Positions 1 to 4,017 of a stretch of DNA of 7,243 bases are shown here, in pieces. Positions within the stretch are counted from its first letter, which is position 1, and each line of letters opens with the position of its first letter. A program made the position numbers and the translations under genes. Origin of the DNA: DATLAN01 sp035527455 (GTDB lineage Bacteria > Planctomycetota > Planctomycetia > Pirellulales > Thermoguttaceae); NCBI GenBank assembly GCA_035527455.1, contig DATLAN010000413.1, positions 1-7,243 of the forward strand, in the 5' to 3' direction. Under the pieces are notes generated by a model. It had not been told where the DNA came from and did not search any database. It was given only the letters and a program-made list of their open reading frames with translations.

Positions 1-1
1 C

Positions 2-127
2 ACCAAGACCTACAACCGCGGCCAACCCCCGGCCGTGAAAATCGAAGGCCAAGGACTCGACGCCCGCGTCCGCGTCGGCCGGCAAACCGTGTCGTTCGAC
101 GGGGAGAAGATACGGCTGGGTAGGTAA
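2..127 (+). CDS. C-terminal fragment of an unidentified protein (5' end outside window)
   Basis: An open frame runs from the left edge (first full codon at base 2) to a TAA at 125-127 and gives 41 residues. The visible tail is hydrophilic and rich in short alternating beta-strand patterns, with segments such as AVKIEGQGLDARVRVG and QTVSFDGEKIRLGR at the very end. This looks like the closing strands of a beta-sandwich or a polysaccharide-lyase-like C-terminal domain, but that is a guess from texture and no family is recognised. No stop interrupts the frame, and the codons are GC-rich at third positions like the other genes here, which supports real coding. A 6-bp inverted repeat (204-209 / 225-230) lies about 75 bases downstream, but no T-tract follows it, so no terminator is called. 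Confidence 0.55.
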   Translation, partial: TKTYNRGQPPAVKIEGQGLDARVRVGRQTVSFDGEKIRLGR

Positions 128-252
128 TTGAAATGGAATGACGCGCAAGAGGCCGAAGCTGTCTCCTCGCAGAGTTTCATCTCGTGAGAAAAGAGGGTAA
201 TAACCGGACAGCGAGAATGCATCAGTCCGGAGAGCGGATTTCAGCCGGGTAG

Positions 253-269
253 GTCAGGCTGTGCCTGGC
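253..269. repeat. Short palindrome, possible dispersed intergenic repeat
   Basis: The arms GTCAGGC (253-259) and GCCTGGC (263-269) pair over 7 bp, with one G-T wobble, around a 3-nt loop. From memory, sequences of the style AGGTCAGGCTGTGCCTG recur between planctomycete genes, so this may be one copy of a dispersed element. The copy number in this genome cannot be seen here. Confidence 0.35.
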
Positions 270-325
270 ACTTCGCGAGTTCTGTCTGTCCGCCTAAGAT
301 GCTTCATGGTCATCAAATCCACCCA

Positions 326-369
326 CTCCCCCATTATCCCGCCCTGCGGCCGGGCGCGTCAAGGGGGAG
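326..369. repeat. Compound palindrome, REP-like
   Basis: An outer stem CTCCCCC (326-332) / GGGGGAG (363-369) encloses an inner stem CGCCC (340-344) / GGGCG (352-356) with a 7-nt loop. C-rich and G-rich arms around a GC-rich core resemble the repetitive extragenic palindromes common in many bacterial genomes. There is no T-tract, so an intrinsic terminator is unlikely. Confidence 0.45.
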
Positions 370-407
370 GGACGCGCTTCAGCCGAACACCTCTTGTCGC
401 TCCGCGA

Positions 408-470
408 CCCCGACGATTTTCCGAACAAGCCGACTCATGTCCCAACGCCTACTCCGGAAAATCGACGGGG
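408..470. repeat. Long imperfect inverted repeat (15 of 16 bp paired)
   Basis: The left arm at 408-423 (CCCCGACGATTTTCCG) and the right arm at 455-470 (CGGAAAATCGACGGGG) pair at 15 of 16 positions, with a single A-A mismatch. The loop is 31 nt (424-454). This is far longer than chance pairing would give in a few hundred bases. It could be a mobile-element remnant, a structured transcript or a protein-binding palindrome; no encoded transposase lies nearby. Confidence 0.6.
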
Positions 471-515
471 CCACCCGGCGCTGCGGTATTTGGCGTTTCC
501 GTGAAAGAGGGACAT

Positions 516-576
516 GATTCGCAAGAATTCGGATCATTTCGCGTGAACCCGGGCAACGACCGAATTCTTGCGAATC
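516..576. repeat. Perfect 17-bp inverted repeat with 27-nt spacer
   Basis: Bases 516-532 (GATTCGCAAGAATTCGG) are the exact reverse complement of 560-576. The spacer is 533-559. The right arm overlaps the first unit of the adjacent 24-bp tandem repeat. The left arm can therefore also pair partly (CTTGCGAAT core) with the second and third units, giving alternative foldings. No terminator-type T-run follows. Confidence 0.7.
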
Positions 577-632
577 CGGCTACCCGAACCCTTGCGAATC
601 CGGCTACCCGAACCCTTGCGAATTCGGCTACC
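561..632. repeat. 24-bp tandem repeat, three copies
   Basis: Three adjacent 24-bp units lie at 561-584, 585-608 and 609-632. They share the core CTTGCGAAT followed by CGGCTACC at the unit end. Unit 1 differs from unit 2 by two bases (TT for CC after CGAA), and unit 3 differs from unit 2 by one base (GAATT for GAATC). The period is a multiple of 3, so reading frames stay open on both strands and produce spurious 8-residue peptide repeats. I do not consider these coding. The array stops abruptly at 632. Confidence 0.8.
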
Positions 633-880
633 ATTCGTCTGAAGCGTGGCCGCTATTCTTTCTCACTTTTGGAGCCTCGGTGCAACAATGGGCAACGTCG
701 CCGGCCGCCCGATTCGCCCCAACGCCTTTTGCGGCAATCGGTTACGCAAACGCAACCGATCCGCCCCGACCGGCCAAACCCGATTATTTTCCGCCCCCAG
801 CCCAACGCGTCGGCCGGCCATCGAGGGCGTGTATTTGCGTAACCCTGTGCGAGTACATGACTTAGGCGATTCGCCCCTCC

Positions 881-909
881 TTGACTGCCCTGCCATGATC
901 GGTTACACT
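881..909 (+). promoter_or_regulatory. Weak sigma70-like promoter candidate
   Basis: TTGACT (881-886, 5 of 6 matches to the -35 consensus) is followed after 17 bases by TACACT (904-909, 4 of 6 matches to the -10). Spacing is optimal, but the match is modest and planctomycete promoters are poorly described. If used, it would give a leader of about 500 bases before the gene at 1414, passing through the REP-like palindrome and the double hairpin. Confidence 0.25.
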
Positions 910-1010
910 CGCCAGGTTGTTTCCACGGCGCAAGAGTCGGCCAATCCACGGTTTGCGCCATTGTTGCCCACTTTTCGCCGATTTCGCATTTTCAAGAACA
1001 ACAATGCAGT

Positions 1011-1042
1011 TCCCCCCCCTCTGGGAGAGGGCTAGGGTGAGG
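1011..1042. repeat. REP-like palindrome (C-run, GGGAGAGGG, GGGTGAGG)
   Basis: CCCTCT (1017-1022) pairs with AGAGGG (1026-1031) around a GGG loop, and GCTAGGGTGAGG follows. This is the familiar bacterial intergenic palindrome whose spurious translation reads LTLALSQ on one strand and PLGEG on the other; both peptides occur here. It is a dispersed non-coding repeat, which argues against the open frames that cross it. Confidence 0.6.
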
Positions 1043-1186
1043 CCAATTCGCCGAGAAGTATCGTGCCCTGCTCGGCGATGATTTCCGGCTGCCCGTGCCG
1101 CGCGAAGAGAGACCGCTACGAGACCCATGTATACATCACACCACGGCCCAATTTCAAGCCGAGAGCCCGCAACGCAGCAAGACCGG

Positions 1187-1252
1187 CGATCTTGCCAGTG
1201 AGTCAAGCGACATGGTAGGATCGCTTCCGCAAGATCGACCGCGGCAGCGGTC
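1187..1252. repeat. Adjacent hairpins, candidate structured leader element
   Basis: The first hairpin has an outer 9-bp stem, CGATCTTGC (1187-1195) / GCAAGATCG (1229-1237). Inside it is a 6-bp stem, AAGCGA (1205-1210) / TCGCTT (1221-1226), with a 10-nt loop and asymmetric internal loops. Next to it, sharing base 1237, GACCGC (1237-1242) pairs with GCGGTC (1247-1252) around a GGCA tetraloop. The pair of structures ends about 160 bases before the start codon at 1414. It matches no riboswitch class I recognise and could equally be a palindromic repeat. Confidence 0.4.
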
Positions 1253-1401
1253 CGAGTTGCCTCGCTAATGACAAAGTGCGCTCTGACCCCGTTTACCTGT
1301 TTGTACGGTCCTCCTGTTTGTGCTTTGGGTGAGTGAAAAAAACACACTACACCGTGTATAGCACCAGGAGGACTGCTCTTTCATGGAATCAGAGTCCGGA
1401 C

Positions 1402-1406
1402 GGAGG
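1402..1406 (+). promoter_or_regulatory. Shine-Dalgarno GGAGG that fixes the start at 1414
   Basis: GGAGG sits 7 bases before the ATG at 1414, which is ideal spacing. It decides between this ATG and the in-frame GTG at 1333, which would put 27 polar residues ahead of an otherwise clean signal peptide. Confidence 0.75.
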
Positions 1407-1413
1407 ATTGTCG

Positions 1414-3960
1414 ATGTTTCGCCTGAAGCCAATACGAGTGTGTAGTAGGCCCTTGGTTCTGCTTCTGATCGCTGTTGCCGGACGGTCCCACTCTGCGGAA
1501 TGGATGTCGCCCTTTCGGACGTGGAAAGACTCGTCCGGAACGTACGAAACCACCGCAGCGGTCGAGAAGATCGAGGGAGACAAGGTCTTTCTTCGTCTGA
1601 GGGACCGGGACGCTACCGTACAAGTGCCGTTGAACCGTCTCAGCCCGGCAGATCAAGCGTACTTGAAGGACCTCGTGGGCACGGGCGAAAAGGCGACCGA
1701 GGCACGCCCCAACGACCTTGCGGCAGTTACCGTGGTCCTTCGTCGCGATTTCGGGAACGTCCGGACCTCCACGGACGTGGGTATCCTCATCTTCGCCGAC
1801 GAGAGGTTCGGGTATCTGCAGAGTGGAGGGGTTTTGGGTTTTCCGGGGTACATGCCGGCAAGGGCGAACCAACCGTCTCAACCCGGAAGCACAGGCTCGG
1901 CGCTCGCTCCAAGCGGCGTGAAACCTTCATCAGGTCCCGGGGCAAGTCCCGCGGCGATCGAACTGCCGCCCAACGCGCTGGACACGTGGCGGGCCACGTT
2001 TCATTACGGGAGTTCCGGCGAATTCTTCAAGATGGTTCAACCGGTCATGTCCGGTGACTATCCGGTCTCAAGATTTGGAAAAGTCCCGGTCGGCGAATTG
2101 CCCACGCCGTTGTTGTCTCGCGAGACGGCTCTGCCGGTTGCCGAGAGCGAAGTGAGAATCGTCGGCTTCCATCTGCAAGAGCGAGCGGAAGCCCCGCCAT
2201 ACATCGTCCCACGCACTTGCAGGGCCAAGGTGTTGGAGATGAAGCGGGACCCGGCGGAACTCGACCAGTTTGCAGTCGAGGGGGAGGATCTGCTCAACAT
2301 CACCACCGGCGTGGTTTCTGACAGCCAGGATCGGGTGCTGGGGATTCTGCTTCGCGGCGTTTCGGCGATCGAGTACCGCGCCTCAAACACCCATGCCAGA
2401 CCCAAGTGTCTTGTGACCACCGTCTCTTCGCTTCGGTCGGGCATCGCGCCCGTGCTGCAACAGGGAACTTTCGGGTCGACCGTCTACGTGCCGGCCTGGA
2501 GCAGCGACGGTGTTTCGCTTGATTTTGATATCTGGGTCTGGGACCAGTTGGCACGGGCCGCCGAAATGGCGCTGTTGGTCAAACGCCACCTGGGCCCGCT
2601 GCCGGCGGCGACCCAAATCGATTTAGACCACTGGGCGCCGATCCTGCCCGATATGACCGTGGTGCCGCTTGCCGCCGTCCCGGCCGATCCGCAAGCAGGG
2701 CCCCCAAGAATCGGCCGGGGCCATCTGGCGGCGAAGTGGCAAGACCCGCAGGGAGTGGACGGTCGACACATGCTCCGCTACGCGGCACAGCTTCAGTGGA
2801 CCGACGTTGGGGGGAAGGTCCGACAGTCGGAGCCCATCGTGCTGATCCCCAGACTATGCGACAGGGCGGAATGGCCCAAGATGCAGCCGATGCTGAATTC
2901 TCCGACGTGGCGCCAGGCGGCCCCGCTCCCTGACGGCACGATCTGCCTGACGCCCGAGTCGACCCGCGGCTGGCCGGGAGCAACCCCATTTGTCACGGAC
3001 TTGGGCACCGCCGGTCCCAAGGCGATCTCGCCCGGCACGAAACTCGAGGCCAGCATCGTCAACGTCGGCGAGTACGATTGCCAGTTCTATTACAACGACA
3101 AAGAGCGGTTTTTCTATCCCCCGGTCTGGTCGAGCGACGGCTCGGCGTTCTTTGTGCTTACAAGCGACGGACTTCTGAGAAAGGTTGCCAAGTCGGACTT
3201 CCGCGTGCTTCGGAGCATGCGATTGACCGAGCCGCAGGGGACCGAACCGGGAACGAGGCCCGCGAAGACGCGCATCTTCCCATCGTCCGAAGGTCTCGTG
3301 GCCGTGGTCACCGACGAGTACCCCCCGAAGTTTTGGGTGCTGGACGAAGAAACGCTGGCCGTGAAGCGAGGCTTCGCCATACGGGGCCGCTGCCCGATCA
3401 CGTCGCTGAAGTTGCCCATCATCTACGTGCCGAGCTACAACGGACTGACGATCGTCGATCTCCGCAGCGGTGAGGTGCTCCGTCATTTGGGCGAGCGTGA
3501 GAAACTGCAAGAGTTTGTGGACACAGGGAAAGGTCCGGAGGATGGCGGCCCCTCAATGCGTATCACACTGGACGGGCGATACATGGCGTGTCCTTCGTCG
3601 AGCCGTCGCGAGGAAGACGTTCGCGGCGTCTATCGGATCGAGCAGGACCAACTAATCTTTGACCCCAAGGTCGCAGCGGCCGGCTCGCCCGTCGACGCAA
3701 GCCGGGAAGTCATGCTCGGCACGGCGCTCGGCCGACTGGTCGCATCAGCCGCCAGAGAGGCCCAATTGCGTGTTCCCGACGCGTCTCTATTCGGCCACAC
3801 GGGGCTGCACGTGGCCATCAGCCCCAACGGCAAGGAAATAGCGATCACGGTGACCGAGGGAGCCATCGTCTATTCACCCCGGCTTCCCGACGTTGCGGCC
3901 GCGAGCGAGTTTCCCGGCGTTATCACGCCCCCATTGCTCAATCCGAAGAACCCCGAGTGA
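1414..3960 (+). CDS. Exported SHD1 protein with degenerate trypsin-like domain and propeller-like C-terminus
   Basis: The product is 848 residues. Residues 1-28 form a signal peptide (KPIR basic end, LVLLLIAVAG core, cleavage near SHSA), so it is exported. Residues 30-87 are an SHD1 domain (RTWKDSSGTYETTAAVEKIEG, then VPLNRLSPADQAYL), a small SH3-like fold frequent in planctomycete secreted proteins. Residues 100-345 follow the outline of a trypsin-like (S1/HtrA-type) domain. They contain VGILIF, then LPTPLL with a VRIVGF strand, then ITTGVVSDSQDRVLGIL where active members have the NSGGP loop. The catalytic His and Asp are absent, and Thr297 sits where Ser is expected. A Pro/Gly/Ser-rich insert occupies about 148-187. 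Residues 355-480 are beta-rich, and about 550-845 show WD-like strands (VWSSDGSAFFVLTSDG, AISPNGKEIAI). It lies 57 bp upstream of the next gene and is probably co-transcribed with it. SHD1 is near certain, the pseudo-protease likely, the propeller plausible. A role in binding rather than catalysis is inferred. Confidence 0.88.
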   Translation: MFRLKPIRVCSRPLVLLLIAVAGRSHSAEWMSPFRTWKDSSGTYETTAAVEKIEGDKVFLRLRDRDATVQVPLNRLSPADQAYLKDLVGTGEKATEARPNDLAAVTVVLRRDFGNVRTSTDVGILIFADERFGYLQSGGVLGFPGYMPARANQPSQPGSTGSALAPSGVKPSSGPGASPAAIELPPNALDTWRATFHYGSSGEFFKMVQPVMSGDYPVSRFGKVPVGELPTPLLSRETALPVAESEVRIVGFHLQERAEAPPYIVPRTCRAKVLEMKRDPAELDQFAVEGEDLLNITTGVVSDSQDRVLGILLRGVSAIEYRASNTHARPKCLVTTVSSLRSGIAPVLQQGTFGSTVYVPAWSSDGVSLDFDIWVWDQLARAAEMALLVKRHLGPLPAATQIDLDHWAPILPDMTVVPLAAVPADPQAGPPRIGRGHLAAKWQDPQGVDGRHMLRYAAQLQWTDVGGKVRQSEPIVLIPRLCDRAEWPKMQPMLNSPTWRQAAPLPDGTICLTPESTRGWPGATPFVTDLGTAGPKAISPGTKLEASIVNVGEYDCQFYYNDKERFFYPPVWSSDGSAFFVLTSDGLLRKVAKSDFRVLRSMRLTEPQGTEPGTRPAKTRIFPSSEGLVAVVTDEYPPKFWVLDEETLAVKRGFAIRGRCPITSLKLPIIYVPSYNGLTIVDLRSGEVLRHLGEREKLQEFVDTGKGPEDGGPSMRITLDGRYMACPSSSRREEDVRGVYRIEQDQLIFDPKVAAAGSPVDASREVMLGTALGRLVASAAREAQLRVPDASLFGHTGLHVAISPNGKEIAITVTEGAIVYSPRLPDVAAASEFPGVITPPLLNPKNPE

Positions 3961-4005
3961 CCGAAGGCCCGGACCCGCAAGGCCGGACGACCTCCCAGCC
4001 GGATG

Positions 4006-4011
4006 AAAGGA
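4006..4011 (+). promoter_or_regulatory. Shine-Dalgarno AAAGGA that fixes the start at 4018
   Basis: AAAGGA lies 6 bases before the ATG at 4018. The alternative in-frame ATG at 4003 would sit on top of this site and add only MKGSN before the signal peptide, so 4018 is preferred. Confidence 0.6.
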
Positions 4012-4017
4012 TCGAAC

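Larger units (their letters stand above)
128..1413. other. Long intergenic region with repeat cluster, no convincing gene
   Basis: These roughly 1.3 kb hold several open frames on both strands, but none looks like a protein. They are rich in Arg, Pro and Ser, overlap one another antisense, lack domains or hydrophobic cores, and run straight through palindromes. The region does contain organised DNA: a short hairpin at 253-269, a compound palindrome at 326-369, long inverted repeats at 408-470 and 516-576, a 24-bp tandem repeat at 561-632, a small hairpin at 737-760 (7-bp stem, 10-nt loop), a REP-like palindrome near 1011-1042 and a double hairpin at 1187-1252. A promoter-like pair of hexamers lies at 881-909. 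No tRNA cloverleaf was recognised by eye. Confidence 0.7.

Noticed and set aside
204..230. Terminator for the left-edge gene (CCGGAC / GTCCGG)
   Set aside because: The stem is only 6 bp with a 15-nt loop and no T-tract follows.
561..632. CRISPR-like array
   Set aside because: The three 24-bp units are directly adjacent with no spacers, so it is a tandem repeat. No cas genes are present.
261..842. 193-residue open frame on the + strand
   Set aside because: It runs through three palindromic repeats and the tandem array, is Arg/Pro rich without hydrophobic core, and contains the spurious LANPATRT repeat peptide.
862..1347. 161-residue open frame on the - strand
   Set aside because: It crosses the REP-like palindrome (peptide LTLALSQ), overlaps another open frame antisense, and shows no domain or signal.
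1333..1413. GTG start giving a 27-residue N-terminal extension of the SHD1 protein
   Set aside because: No Shine-Dalgarno sequence precedes it, and it would place polar residues before a clear signal peptide. The ATG at 1414 has GGAGG at ideal spacing.
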